DNA from: JABDJL01 sp963664065
Lineage (GTDB): Bacteria > Pseudomonadota > Gammaproteobacteria > Xanthomonadales > SZUA-36
Length of the DNA: 64,000 bases
NCBI GenBank assembly: GCA_963664065.1
Contig: OY760942.1
Span: 1,054,001-1,118,000, forward strand
Direction: 5' to 3'
Shown: piece by piece, positions 16,206 to 24,745 of the stretch
Position numbering within the stretch: the first letter of the stretch is position 1
How the letters are laid out: each line of letters begins with the position of its first letter
Notes under the pieces: model-generated
The model's database searches: none
Told to the model about the DNA's origin: nothing
The model's input: the letters and a program-made list of their open reading frames with translations, nothing else
Made by a program: the position numbers and the translations under genes

Positions 16206-18035
16206 ATGAAATCCCAATCCCTGAAATACCCGGCTACCGCAATCGCCTACATTGATGGCCGGCGCTTTACGCGAGGTCTCAGTGCCGGTATCAGGCACCT
16301 GTTTCACCGGCGTGATTACATCAACCGGATCAACGTGTTTCCAGTGCCGGACGGTGATACCGGCACCAACATGGCATTCACTTTCAAGGCAATACTCGAA
16401 GCACTCGGGAATCAGCAGGATAAGGGATTGGGCGATGTGATCAATCGGGTTGCCCAGACGGCAATAGATGGCGCACGCGGGAATTCCGGCGCGATTATGG
16501 CGCAGTTTTTCCAGGGATTCCGTGAATCTGCAGCAGACGCAAAACTGTTAACCACGACAGGCCTGGCGCAAGCCTGCCAGCTGGGCGCTCAACAGGCCTG
16601 GACCGCCATGTCAGAACCTGTAGCGGGCACTCTACCGACGGTGATGGAGGACTTTGCGGACGAGCTTGTCCGCCAGGCTGAAGATGGGAACAGTGGTATT
16701 CGCGGGATACTGAAACTCGGCCTTGAGCGGGCTCGTGAATCCCTGGCCAATACACCTAATCAGTTGGCAGTGCTCAAACAGGCGGGTGTGGTCGATGCCG
16801 GGGGGCAGGGCTTTGTTGATTTGCTTGAAGGCGTTTGGGCGTTTACCGACAAGGGCGAAGTGGACGAGTTGGTGGATGATATGACCGACCTCGATACGGT
16901 TGAATTTGATATTGACCTGGAAATCGGGGATCACCGGTTCTGCACGGAATGCGTGATCGACGGCGATAATATGAATCGTAATGTGATCATGCGGCGCCTG
17001 AACGAACTGGACAGCAGTTCACTGGTTGTTGCAGGCAGTCCCGAGAGAATTCGCGTTCATATCCATGTGAACAACCCGGCGGATGTATTTCTGGCCTGTT
17101 CCGAGTTTGGGGAGATCACCCAGCAAAAGGCTGACGACATGAAACGCCAGCACGGTTTGCTGCACCAGAAGGGAAAGGTTGCCATCGTGGTGGATTCCGG
17201 TGCAGATCTTCCCATTAGCGAGATCGAACGCCTGGGCATTAACGTGGTTCCGGTACGACTGAGTTTCGGGGACAGGGAATTCCTGGATGGTGTGTCACTT
17301 AAGCCCGATGAGTTTTACCGCATGCTGGAAGAAAGCGATGAAGTTCCGCAGACTTCACAACCACCGGTAGGCGATTTCAAGCGGATTTACACCCTGCTTG
17401 ACAGCCACGGTTACCAGGTGCTTTCGGTAGGACTGTCCGGGGTGCTTAGTGGAACCACACAGGTGGCCAGGCGGGCCGCTGATCAGATGGAAAACGCCGA
17501 TATCCGTATTTTTGACACCTTGAATGCCAGTAGCGGCCAGGGTCTGCTGGCCATTGTTGCTGCTGAAGCCGCAGCCAGGGATATGTCAGCAGATGAAATA
17601 GAATCTTTACTTTCGGAATTGGCTCCGCAAACCCAGACCGTTGCCGTCCCCAAAGACCTGGCACCCGCAGTGCGTGGCGGACGGGTTCCGGCCTGGGTGA
17701 AAAAAGTATCCGATATCCTGCATGTTTCGCCAATATTGATGGCTAAAAAGGGCAAGATGGGGGTCGGTGGGATCAGTTTTGGAAAAGCTGTGGATGCAAA
17801 GGCGCTGGCAAGGAATATCGTCAGGCGAATGAAGAAGGACCGTATTTATCGATTGCTGATTGCACACGTTGACAATGTCCAGGGTGCGCGGGATGTCCGG
17901 CATCTCATCCTGGAAAAACATCCAATGATCCATTCCTGCCACCTTGCAGATGCTGGCCCGGCACTTGGGGTTCACCTGGGACGCGGCGGTATTATTATCG
18001 GATTTCTGCCCCAACCGTCGGTGTTGGCAAAATGA
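16206..18035 (+). CDS. DAK2-DegV fusion: probable fatty acid kinase (FakA-FakB type)
   Basis: 609 residues from ATG 16206. Residues about 20-230 form a dihydroxyacetone-kinase-like ATP domain with PVPDGDTGTNM (about 44-54) and DGARGNSGAI (about 88). Residues about 235-320 are the FakA middle/C-terminal part. Residues about 325-605 are a DegV/EDD lipid-binding domain (VVDSGADLP, GLSGVLSGTTQ, FDTLNASSGQG). In Gram-positive bacteria FakA phosphorylates a fatty acid held by a separate DegV protein, FakB, giving acyl-phosphate. Here both parts are one chain. It overlaps plsY by 4 bp; PlsY consumes acyl-phosphate, which supports the assignment. Confidence 0.85.
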   Translation: MKSQSLKYPATAIAYIDGRRFTRGLSAGIRHLFHRRDYINRINVFPVPDGDTGTNMAFTFKAILEALGNQQDKGLGDVINRVAQTAIDGARGNSGAIMAQFFQGFRESAADAKLLTTTGLAQACQLGAQQAWTAMSEPVAGTLPTVMEDFADELVRQAEDGNSGIRGILKLGLERARESLANTPNQLAVLKQAGVVDAGGQGFVDLLEGVWAFTDKGEVDELVDDMTDLDTVEFDIDLEIGDHRFCTECVIDGDNMNRNVIMRRLNELDSSSLVVAGSPERIRVHIHVNNPADVFLACSEFGEITQQKADDMKRQHGLLHQKGKVAIVVDSGADLPISEIERLGINVVPVRLSFGDREFLDGVSLKPDEFYRMLEESDEVPQTSQPPVGDFKRIYTLLDSHGYQVLSVGLSGVLSGTTQVARRAADQMENADIRIFDTLNASSGQGLLAIVAAEAAARDMSADEIESLLSELAPQTQTVAVPKDLAPAVRGGRVPAWVKKVSDILHVSPILMAKKGKMGVGGISFGKAVDAKALARNIVRRMKKDRIYRLLIAHVDNVQGARDVRHLILEKHPMIHSCHLADAGPALGVHLGRGGIIIGFLPQPSVLAK

Positions 18036-18667
18036 CCGAACTTGCCTTCAAGTTAATCCTGTCTTACCTGATGGGCTCAGTCTCAGGCAGCATATTGATG
18101 GGGGCATTGAAAAAAGTAGATATCCGAACGATGGGTAGCGGTAACGCCGGTGGCACCAATGCATTCAGAACCCAGGGTCTGCTGTTTGCACTTGGCGTGA
18201 TCGTGATAGATGTCGGGAAAGCAATAGTGGCCGCGGCCTGGGTGCCCGGTATCGCCCTGATAAGCGGGCCCGGTATATTGAGCTTTGAACAGACCACGCT
18301 GGCCTGCGGATTCGCCGTAGTTCTTGGACATTGCTATCCCGTGTATCACGGATTTAAGGGTGGCAAGGGTGCAGCAACTGCGGCAGGCGCCCTGATGATC
18401 ATTGAACCGGTACTGTTGGTGACGATGTTGTTGACCTGGCTGGTGGTCTTGGGCCTGTCCGGTTACGTGGGGCTGGCCACCGTTTTAGCTGGAATCAGCC
18501 TGGTACCTTCAGCCTTGTACTTTGGCAGTTCAGATGGATTACTGGTGTTTAGCATAGCCATCGCAGCGTTCATGGCTTTTACCCATCGCAGCAATTTGAA
18601 ACGGCTTAAAGACGGCAACGAAAACCGCTTTGAAAAAGCGCGCGTTTTCAACTGGTTCCGCAAGTAA
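18032..18667 (+). CDS. plsY: Acyl-phosphate:glycerol-3-phosphate acyltransferase
   Basis: 211 residues with five membrane helices. Family motifs are GSGNAGGTNAFRTQG (about 35), GHCYPVYHGFKGGKGAATAAG (about 100-120, read in parts) and THRSNLKRL near the C-terminus. It makes lysophosphatidic acid from acyl-phosphate at the inner membrane. Its ATG overlaps the DAK-DegV stop (ATGA), which implies translational coupling to the proposed acyl-phosphate producer. Confidence 0.95.
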   Translation: MTELAFKLILSYLMGSVSGSILMGALKKVDIRTMGSGNAGGTNAFRTQGLLFALGVIVIDVGKAIVAAAWVPGIALISGPGILSFEQTTLACGFAVVLGHCYPVYHGFKGGKGAATAAGALMIIEPVLLVTMLLTWLVVLGLSGYVGLATVLAGISLVPSALYFGSSDGLLVFSIAIAAFMAFTHRSNLKRLKDGNENRFEKARVFNWFRK

Positions 18668-18674
18668 AGAATTG

Positions 18675-19667
18675 ATGGGCAGGGAGTTTGACTTCAAGCT
18701 GGCCAGCTTTCTATCTGCCAGCGAAACCCGCTCAGGCGAAGCGATTGCATTGAAACTGGGTTGTTCCCGGACAACTGTATGGAAACATATCAAAGCCCTG
18801 CGAATGCAGGGCATTTTGGTTGATGCAGTCGCGGGCCAGGGATATAAGCTTCAGGAGCCGCTCGAGTTGCTGGATAAGGAACTGATTTGTTCACAACTCG
18901 GGGCGCGCGCAAAACGCAATTTAAGAGATCTCGTGCTTTTGCCAGGCACTGATTCAAGCAACAGCTGGCTGCAGGCAAGGCCCGCAACTGAACAGCCGGG
19001 TGTGGCGGTGCTGGCAGAATACCAGACGGCAGGCCGCGGCCGTCGTGGACAGCAGTGGGTTTCACCTTTTGGCAGGAATATTTATGCCAGCCTTGGATGG
19101 GCGTTTGAATGCGGCGTCGGTGAATTGGCTTGCCTGCCCTTGCTGGTGGCCTTGTCAGCCTGCGATGCCCTGGAACGGGTTGGCTTGAAAGGACATGCCA
19201 TCAAGTGGCCAAATGACATTCTACTGAATGGGTACAAAATCGGCGGTTGCCTGGTGGAGGTGCAGGGTGATGTAAACGGCCCCTGTCTGGCGGTGATGGG
19301 TATTGGTATCAACGTGCGAATGCCTGAATCTGCACCTGGTGCCTCATCCATAGATCAGCCGTGGACTGATGTTTCCAGCCATGTTCCTGAAATCTCAAGG
19401 AACCAGCTGGCCGGGCTGCTTTTGGATTCCCTGTTAAACCGGCTGGAAGTATTGGCGAGCAATGGATTCTCGTCTTTTCACGCCGATTGGAAACTGCGCG
19501 ATGCCCTGGCAGGATCTGAGGTCGATCTGCGATTACCAGGCTCAACACTAAAAGGCATTGCGCTTGGGATCAGCGCAAGGGGTGGATTGATGCTGCAAAC
19601 AGAGCGCGGTGTGGGAGAATACCTGGCAGGCGAAGTGAGCATTATCAAAAAGGGACCCGGGCATTGA
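18675..19667 (+). CDS. birA: Biotin protein ligase / biotin operon repressor
   Basis: 330 residues from ATG 18675. An N-terminal winged helix (about 5-60, SGEAIALKLGCSRTTVWKHI) precedes the ligase domain with GRGRRGQQWVSPFGRN (about 118-133), KWPNDILL and the C-terminal SH3-like domain. It attaches biotin to carboxylase carrier proteins and, through the helix-turn-helix, represses biotin synthesis genes. In many relatives coaX lies directly downstream; here it is absent and the SPOR gene follows with a 4-bp overlap. Confidence 0.95.
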   Translation: MGREFDFKLASFLSASETRSGEAIALKLGCSRTTVWKHIKALRMQGILVDAVAGQGYKLQEPLELLDKELICSQLGARAKRNLRDLVLLPGTDSSNSWLQARPATEQPGVAVLAEYQTAGRGRRGQQWVSPFGRNIYASLGWAFECGVGELACLPLLVALSACDALERVGLKGHAIKWPNDILLNGYKIGGCLVEVQGDVNGPCLAVMGIGINVRMPESAPGASSIDQPWTDVSSHVPEISRNQLAGLLLDSLLNRLEVLASNGFSSFHADWKLRDALAGSEVDLRLPGSTLKGIALGISARGGLMLQTERGVGEYLAGEVSIIKKGPGH

Positions 19668-20344
19668 CGAAAATCAAGCTCCTCATTCTTGTATTGCTGA
19701 CAGGCAATATTCTCCTGCTGGGGCTGGAAGCCAGTAAACCTCCGGCCGGGGATAAGCAGCCTGAAACTTCCCCAGTGTCTCAGAATCCGGATTTACCCGG
19801 AATTCGCCTGCTCAGTGAAATGGATGAATTGACACCCGGGTCACTGGATAGCCAGTGCTTTACGGTCGGACCGTTTGAAACGCGAGCAACGGTCGAGGCA
19901 ATCGTTGAAATGTTGCGGGAAAACACATCCAGCGTCAGCTCCAGGGAAACCGAAGCGTTTGTGGATCGTGGATACTGGGTTTACCTGCCCCCGTATGGAG
20001 ATGAGCAAGGTGCACGCCAGGCGGTGAAAATACTTTATGATGCCGGCCTGGATGATGTGTCCCTGATCAAGAACGGTATATGGAATAACTCGGTTTCGCT
20101 TGGATATTTCATCAACCAGTCCAACGCTACTGAACACAGGGATCGAATTCGTGAAATGGGATTCCAGGCAGAATTTCGCATACAGCGGGATGACGAATCC
20201 AGGTTCTGGGTGGACTTTGAACAGCAGGTTGGTATCGAGCATGCATCCAGGATGCTGGCTGGGCTCGTCCCGCCAGAACTGCAACGTTCCACTTCCTGTC
20301 CGAAAGATGCTGTTATGCCCGAAGGGGAGATTGTGGTTCCCTGA
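19664..20344 (+). CDS. SPOR-domain-like protein with N-terminal anchor
   Basis: 226 residues from TTG 19664, overlapping the birA stop. An N-terminal hydrophobic segment (LLILVLLTGNILLLGL) acts as signal or anchor. A spacer follows, then a repeat-like region (about 60-215) with CFTVGPFETRATVEAIVEML and VYLPPYGDEQGARQAVKIL, typical of the SPOR/RNP fold in gene neighbours of birA. SPOR domains bind denuded glycan at division sites, although this subgroup is poorly studied. Position before a tRNA gene is as in related genomes. Confidence 0.75.
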   Translation: MTKIKLLILVLLTGNILLLGLEASKPPAGDKQPETSPVSQNPDLPGIRLLSEMDELTPGSLDSQCFTVGPFETRATVEAIVEMLRENTSSVSSRETEAFVDRGYWVYLPPYGDEQGARQAVKILYDAGLDDVSLIKNGIWNNSVSLGYFINQSNATEHRDRIREMGFQAEFRIQRDDESRFWVDFEQQVGIEHASRMLAGLVPPELQRSTSCPKDAVMPEGEIVVP

Positions 20345-20406
20345 ACTGTATTTCTTTGCATTGTGTGCTTCGCACAATGCATCGCTTCGATTAGAATACG
20401 CTCCCT

Positions 20407-20434
20407 GCTCCGCATATGGCGCCATATGCGGAGC
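20407..20434. repeat. 28-bp perfect palindrome upstream of tRNA-Thr
   Basis: GCTCCGCATATGG-CG-CCATATGCGGAGC ends 7 bp before the tRNA. Followed by A5 on the plus strand (T5 when read on the minus strand). It may end transcription arriving from either side or serve as a processing signal for the tRNA precursor. Confidence 0.65.
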
Positions 20435-20441
20435 AAAAAGT

Positions 20442-20517
20442 GCCGGTATAGCTCAGTTGGTAGAGCAGGGGTTTTGTAAACCTCAGGTCGGCGGTTCGAA
20501 TCCGTCTGCCGGCACCA
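20442..20517 (+). tRNA. tRNA-Thr (anticodon UGU)
   Basis: 76 nt including encoded CCA. Acceptor GCCGGTA pairs with TGCCGGC, the D-arm is GCTC..GAGC, the anticodon loop TTTGTAA gives UGU (reads ACA), and the T-arm contains GGTTCGAATCC. It follows the SPOR gene, where related genomes have a tRNA-Thr/Tyr/Gly/Thr-tufB run. Here no further tRNA or tuf follows. Confidence 0.97.
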
Positions 20518-20621
20518 AATCCCTTTCTCCGTGTCATGCTTCTCTCAAGCCAGGTTTGGGAGTCCTTACGATAACTAGCCCCTTCTACACTTTCCTACGG
20601 GTAAGCATTCGAGGAAGGGCA

Positions 20622-20954
20622 ATGGGTCTGGGGAAAAGCTTCAACCAAAATCTGAAATCATCGCTCGATTTGCAGACAACTTTTAATTTGTGCAAAAAGG
20701 TTTGTGCTGATTCAAAATTGAAGATTAAGAACGAAGGTCTTGAGGGCAACTCTTTTTCGATCAAGGCTGCGGAACCAATGAAATGGCTAACAACAAATTG
20801 GCCTAACAACATTGCAATTGTTGGTGAAGTGTTCCAAGACAATATAATTGTCAAACTCACCGCAGGCAGTAATGGAACCTCTATTACGCAAGACAGAAAT
20901 ATAAACGACTTTCTAAACAACTTTTCTAATAACCTAAAGGTATATCTGGACTAG
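20622..20954 (+). CDS. Hypothetical protein
   Basis: 110 residues from ATG 20622, preceded by GAGGAAGGG as ribosome site. No signal peptide or membrane span. It alternates strands and helices (KKVCADSKLKIKNEG, AIVGEVFQDNIIVKLTAG) and ends DFLNNFSNNLKVYLD, suggesting a small alpha/beta domain. Unrecognised. Base composition is more AT-rich than the neighbours, and it is the first gene after tRNA-Thr, so it probably belongs to acquired DNA. Confidence 0.6.
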   Translation: MGLGKSFNQNLKSSLDLQTTFNLCKKVCADSKLKIKNEGLEGNSFSIKAAEPMKWLTTNWPNNIAIVGEVFQDNIIVKLTAGSNGTSITQDRNINDFLNNFSNNLKVYLD

Positions 20955-21241
20955 CCTTCTGCCCCAGATACGAATAACTACCTGGATGGTAACGAATCAG
21001 AGGTAAGCTCTTGGCCCAAGGCGAGCCTATTTCCTAAGCCAAGTTAGCCCCTTTTTCAGGGAGGATCAGCCAGAAACAAATTCTTAATTAGTCGGCTAAA
21101 TCACCACATTTGGCTTTAATTTGCTGAGAAGACTAAAGAAATCGAGTAACTTGATTCTGAGTAATGCTGCTTAGTATGGGATTAGTACGTTTTATCCAAC
21201 ATCTATAGGTTTAGCCGCCTTTTTGGCTCACATTAATTCGC
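20955..21241. other. AT-rich intergenic stretch, no gene seen
   Basis: No convincing reading frame or RNA on either strand. Composition matches the adjoining toxin-antitoxin DNA rather than the birA operon. Confidence 0.6.
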
Positions 21242-21271
21242 TTTACTTGAACTTATAACTAAAGTTATAAT
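21242..21271 (+). promoter_or_regulatory. Promoter with overlapping palindromic operator of the toxin-antitoxin operon
   Basis: TTTACT (21242-21247) and TATAAT (21266-21271) are 18 bp apart, a sigma70-like pair. The inverted repeat TTATAACT-AA-AGTTATAA (21253-21270) covers the spacer and -10 box. Binding there would block transcription, as expected for antitoxin self-repression. An AGGAGG-like ribosome site precedes the ATG at 21315. Confidence 0.65.
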
Positions 21272-21314
21272 CTTAACTAATAAGAGATATAGCATCTTAT
21301 AGGAGGTAGGTGTT

Positions 21315-21542
21315 ATGACTGCTGTTATGAAACTTCGGAAGATCGGTGGTTCGCTTGGGGTGATTATCCCTAAAGATGAATTGGCTCGTCTGCATGTGGA
21401 AGAAGGAGACGAATTGTTTGGAGTTTCTTACGAAGGCGGTCTTCAAATACAGCCTTATGATCCTTCTTTTGAGCGTAAATTGAAAGCGTTTGAACACACA
21501 AGGAAACGCTATAGGAATGCATTGCACGAACTTGCAAAATAA
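21315..21542 (+). CDS. AbrB/MazE-type antitoxin
   Basis: 75 residues. The N-terminal swapped-hairpin barrel motif reads MKLRKIGGSLGVIIPKDELARL, the DNA-binding half of AbrB/MazE antitoxins, with a short acidic-aromatic tail that likely covers the toxin. A strong ribosome site TAGGAGGTAGG is present. Its stop is 2 bp before the toxin start. Doc toxins usually pair with Phd-fold antitoxins; an AbrB-fold partner is a known but less common arrangement. Confidence 0.87.
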   Translation: MTAVMKLRKIGGSLGVIIPKDELARLHVEEGDELFGVSYEGGLQIQPYDPSFERKLKAFEHTRKRYRNALHELAK

Positions 21543-21544
21543 AA

Positions 21545-21943
21545 ATGCCCGAATGGCTAAATGCAAGTGATGTAAGACATTTCCATCGAGAGCTCATAGA
21601 AGAGTTCGGTGGTTTACACGGCATTCGAGACGAGGGCGCGCTGGAGTCTACTCTAGTGCGCCCAATTAATTTAATAGGCTATGAACCCGAAATGCCAATT
21701 CATGAACTGGCAGCAAGTTATGGATTTGGATTCGCTAAAAATCATGTTTTCAACGACGGTAACAAACGAATCTCTCTGACTGTGATTAACGTGTTTCTTA
21801 TATTGAATGGGATGCAATTAGTCGCAGAAGAAGTTGAAGCTGTGTGTGTTATCAAAGATGTAGCAACCGGCGAAATAGATGAAGCAGGCTTAGCCGCTTG
21901 GATTCTCGAAAACTCAAATGAGTACGATATAGATGCAGATTAA
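21545..21943 (+). CDS. doc: Doc/Fic-family toxin
   Basis: 132 residues, the usual Doc length. The Fic motif is HVFNDGNKR (about 67-75), complete for the catalytic His, Asn/Asp and Arg positions. The N-terminus HFHRELIEEFGGLHGIRDEG and the GYEPEMPIHELAASYGFG block are Doc features. Doc phosphorylates elongation factor Tu, while other Fic proteins AMPylate. It is translationally coupled to the antitoxin. Both genes look intact. Confidence 0.9.
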   Translation: MPEWLNASDVRHFHRELIEEFGGLHGIRDEGALESTLVRPINLIGYEPEMPIHELAASYGFGFAKNHVFNDGNKRISLTVINVFLILNGMQLVAEEVEAVCVIKDVATGEIDEAGLAAWILENSNEYDIDAD

Positions 21944-22283
21944 TTAGTGTACGTCGTCACAGTATATACGACCAAAGTCCAATACCGTCACGAAATCATT
22001 CTAGCTATTCTGGCTGCGCGTGTTCAGGTTTCGCACAATACATCATGATGTTTGAGCAAGTTGCTGACAAAACTGATAATTAGTATCAACTAGATTCAAG
22101 GGAAAAGGGGGAATACGGCGTCCTGATGCCAATGATTCAAGCTGGTCCAGGAACGGGACCACCTTGAGTTCAGGACTAAAGTTCTGCCAGCCTGCCGGTA
22201 TGGAATAGTAGCAAGGAGACGATTCATGTTGAAAAGGGCATATTGTACGTCGTCAGAGCATATGGCACCACTTGAGCTATTTT
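21944..22283. other. Intergenic DNA between toxin and IS3, with an imperfect direct repeat
   Basis: No gene seen. TGTACGTCGTCA occurs at 21948 and again at 22244, followed by similar AT-rich text. These may be remnants of an older element or island border. Confidence 0.5.
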
Positions 22284-22318
22284 CTAAGAGACACTTTTCT
22301 GCCCGTACTTTCTCCAGT

Positions 22319-23296
22319 CTAGCCTGCTAACCGCAGGTTTTGTATTTTCCTTTGCGTTAACGTCCTGGCTTTGATCATTGACCGTCGGTCCAGGATGTCG
22401 TTTCTTCTTCCGTTATACACATCAGCCGGCGTCACGTTATCCAGTGATTCGTGATACCGCTCATGGTTGTAATGAGCCACCCACTGAGCAATGGCACTTT
22501 CCAGTTCCCACGGGAAGTAATAATTCTCCAGCTTGACCACGTTTTTCATCGAACGGTGGTAGCGTTCGATCTTGCCCTGGGTCATCGGGTGGTACGGTGC
22601 TCCCCGGGTGTGCTTCATGTCTTGATCCTGCAACCATTCCCTGAGTTCTTTTGAGATATAGCAGGGGCCGTTGTCAGACAGTAACCTGGGCTTGTGATGC
22701 ACCCTGACTTCGGTGAGCCCTGTGGCTTTCAGAGCATCTTCCAGAGTATCGGTGACATCATGCGCCGCCATCGTGGTCGTCAACCGCCAGCTGATGATGT
22801 AACGGGAATAGTCATCCAGGATCGTCGACAGGAAGTACCAGCCCCAGCCCACCACCCGGAAGTAGGTAAAGTCTGTCTGCCACAGTTCATGTACACGCCG
22901 TGTCGGATGCTGGAACGCATCGGCTGCGCTCATCACTATGAACTGTGGGCTGGTAACCAGGTCATGGGCCTTGAGGATGCGATAGACACTGGACTCCGAG
23001 ATAAAGTACTCATGGGTATCAGTAAGATGCCAGGCCAGTTCCCGGGGTGTCAGCTCCGGTTGTTCCAGGGCCACATCAACAACCAGTTCCCGTACCGACT
23101 CGGGGATCTTGTTCCAGTGCTGACGTGATGCCCTGCTGTGGTTCTGCAAGCCATCAGGGCCATCGCGTTCATAAGCCTGATACCAACGGTAGAAACTGCT
23201 GCGACTGACGTTGATCTCGACCAGAGTCCTGCGCACGGATAACTCCGAGTCTTCCACCAGGCGGATAATGGCCAGCTTTTCAGATGCGCTGTACAT
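22319..23296 (-). CDS. IS3-family transposase OrfB (rve integrase core)
   Basis: 325 residues from ATG 23296. An HTH segment (SVRRTLVEINVSRSSFYRWYQ) is followed by HTH_21-like and rve domains. The DDE residues are in LWQTDFTYF, LLSDNGPCY and MTQGKIERYHRSMK. The active form is probably an OrfAB fusion: on the minus strand a -1 slip at A7 (23340-23334) enters this frame with no stop before its ATG. It looks intact. Confidence 0.92.
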   Translation of the reverse strand: MYSASEKLAIIRLVEDSELSVRRTLVEINVSRSSFYRWYQAYERDGPDGLQNHSRASRQHWNKIPESVRELVVDVALEQPELTPRELAWHLTDTHEYFISESSVYRILKAHDLVTSPQFIVMSAADAFQHPTRRVHELWQTDFTYFRVVGWGWYFLSTILDDYSRYIISWRLTTTMAAHDVTDTLEDALKATGLTEVRVHHKPRLLSDNGPCYISKELREWLQDQDMKHTRGAPYHPMTQGKIERYHRSMKNVVKLENYYFPWELESAIAQWVAHYNHERYHESLDNVTPADVYNGRRNDILDRRSMIKARTLTQRKIQNLRLAG

Positions 23297-23319
23297 CAGT
23301 CTTCGTCCAATGTCACACC

Positions 23320-23658
23320 CTACCCAGTGAGACTTTTTTTAAGCCAGTCATTGCGCAGGTACAGTTCGGCAACCGCTTGCTTGAGGGTGGTATTTTCTTT
23401 TCTGAGACCAACCACTTCATCGCTGTTGGCTTCTCTGACGGTATCTCCTGACAGGCGCTTTTTACCGGCCTCCAGAAAATCCTTGCTCCAGCGGTAATAC
23501 AGATTGTTGTTAATACCTTCCTGGCGACACAGTTCAGCGATCGAGCTTTCACCGCGCAATCCATCCAGTACGATACGGATCTTTTCCTCTGACGAGAACT
23601 TGCGACGGGTATTGCGGCGGATCTCCTTGACCCGTTTGGTGGTGTTTGACATGCTCAT
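23320..23658 (-). CDS. IS3-family transposase OrfA (HTH_Tnp_1)
   Basis: 112 residues. Helix-turn-helix: KFSSEEKIRIVLDGLRGE and SIAELCRQEGINNNLYYRW. A leucine-zipper-like C-terminus follows (VVGLRKENTTLKQAVAEL). It binds the terminal repeats and, alone, tends to regulate transposition. Its 3' end contains the frameshift signal. Confidence 0.9.
   Translation of the reverse strand: MSMSNTTKRVKEIRRNTRRKFSSEEKIRIVLDGLRGESSIAELCRQEGINNNLYYRWSKDFLEAGKKRLSGDTVREANSDEVVGLRKENTTLKQAVAELYLRNDWLKKSLTG
23333..23340 (-). promoter_or_regulatory. Programmed -1 frameshift site of the IS3 element
   Basis: The minus strand reads AAAAAAAG near the end of orfA. Slipping back one base continues as KSHWVGCDIGRRLMYSA into orfB without a stop, the standard IS3 OrfAB arrangement. 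Confidence 0.75.
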
Positions 23659-23740
23659 ATTGAGACTCCTCTGCTTCAGGTTAAAAATAGCAGAAGTGTC
23701 TCTTAGTTAAAGCAGTTGATTGGCCCCATATGGGCTGACG

Positions 23741-24745
23741 TCACACAGTAACCCAGCCAATGTTTTTACCTTTCGTATCATAGACATATGAATGGTTCGC
23801 AGCCTTGTTGTCCTCGATGTCCAGTCGCACAAGCGCGTAGCGTGAACCATTTTCCTTTTCTTTCAACAGTGCTTTGCGCCCGTTGAACACCGGTTTTTTG
23901 AAATCAACCAGCCAGCCCGGGCCCAATTCGAACGGTGAACGTGTGTGCGTGGGCCGGACCGTCTGCATTGCCGGCATGAATTCCTCACCTGCCATGATGA
24001 ATGCGGCCTCAATGCGTAACAATTCGAGTGCATCGGAGCCCATGGGCCTGATATTTGAAAGCTCACCAGCCTCGAACAAGCGGCCCCACATGATTTCGGC
24101 GTGATCAGGGTGAATCCAAAGCTCGTAACCCAGGTCACCGGTGAAACCGGTACGCGAAACCATCAGCTCCGTACCTTCAAAATCAAAATATGCCAGGCCA
24201 AATGGCGTGATGTTTTCCACCCCGGCCAGTCCCATCCGTTTCAAGGTCGCGCAGGAAGTCGGTCCCTGCACCGCAACACCGGCCACATCGTGCGTATCCT
24301 CGACTATATTGACGTCAAAACCCACAGCGTTGATCGACAGCCAGTCGATCTGGTGTTCCTGCGAACAGAGGCGGTATACACCTTCGCGCAGGTGGAAAAT
24401 GGTGCCGTCATCGATCACCTGGCCTTCATCGGTGCACCAGACAGCATAACCCACCTGACCCGGCTTGATTTTTGCCACGTCCCGTGTGACCAGCCGGTTT
24501 AAAAACGCCTGGGCATCCGGACCGGTGATCAGGTGTTTGGTCATAGGGGTGAGGTCGAAAACACCACAGGAATTGCGGCCCGAGAAGTACTCCAGGGTTG
24601 AGCAGGTATATGCCGGCACTGAAAGGTAATCGAACCAGCGGCTCCAGGTCCTGTTTTGATTCAGCGCGTTCTGCCGGGAATGAAACGGGCTGGGAAAAAC
24701 TTTGTCCCGGTAATGTTCGCGGGATTCGAAATGGACGGTTCTCAT
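23741..24745 (-). pseudogene. GcvT-like folate-dependent demethylase, C-terminus lost
   Basis: 334 residues. It has the GCV_T fold order: CGVFDLTPMTKHLITGPDA, FLNRLVTRDV, VGYAVWCTDEGQVIDDGTI, VSRTGFTGDLGYELWI and a C-terminal domain that stops at NIGWVTV, where relatives continue for roughly 40-50 residues. The family (aminomethyltransferase, dimethylglycine and sarcosine dehydrogenase C-domains) moves an N-methyl or methylene group to tetrahydrofolate. The 3' truncation lies 35 bp from the IS3 border. Its start overlaps the preceding FAD gene stop (ATGA). The folate-binding core is mostly present, so partial function is possible but unlikely. Confidence 0.78.

Larger units (their letters stand above)
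22284..23706 (-). mobile_element. IS3-family insertion sequence
   Basis: About 1.42 kb. Imperfect terminal repeats: CTAAGAGACACTTTTCTGC at the left and the reverse complement of CTAAGAGACACTTCTGC at the right. It carries two overlapping-frame genes, orfA and orfB, with a slippery A7 run between them. No clear 3-bp target duplication is visible with these borders, so the exact ends may be off by a few bases or one flank was deleted. Confidence 0.85.

Noticed and set aside
20442..20517. Direct repeat of the tRNA 3' end as an attachment site within the window
   Set aside because: I looked for the GGTTCGAATCC...CCGGCACCA segment downstream and did not see a second copy; integration at the tRNA remains inference.
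20955..21241. Small RNA gene in the gap before the antitoxin
   Set aside because: No promoter-terminator pair or strong fold that could be supported by eye.
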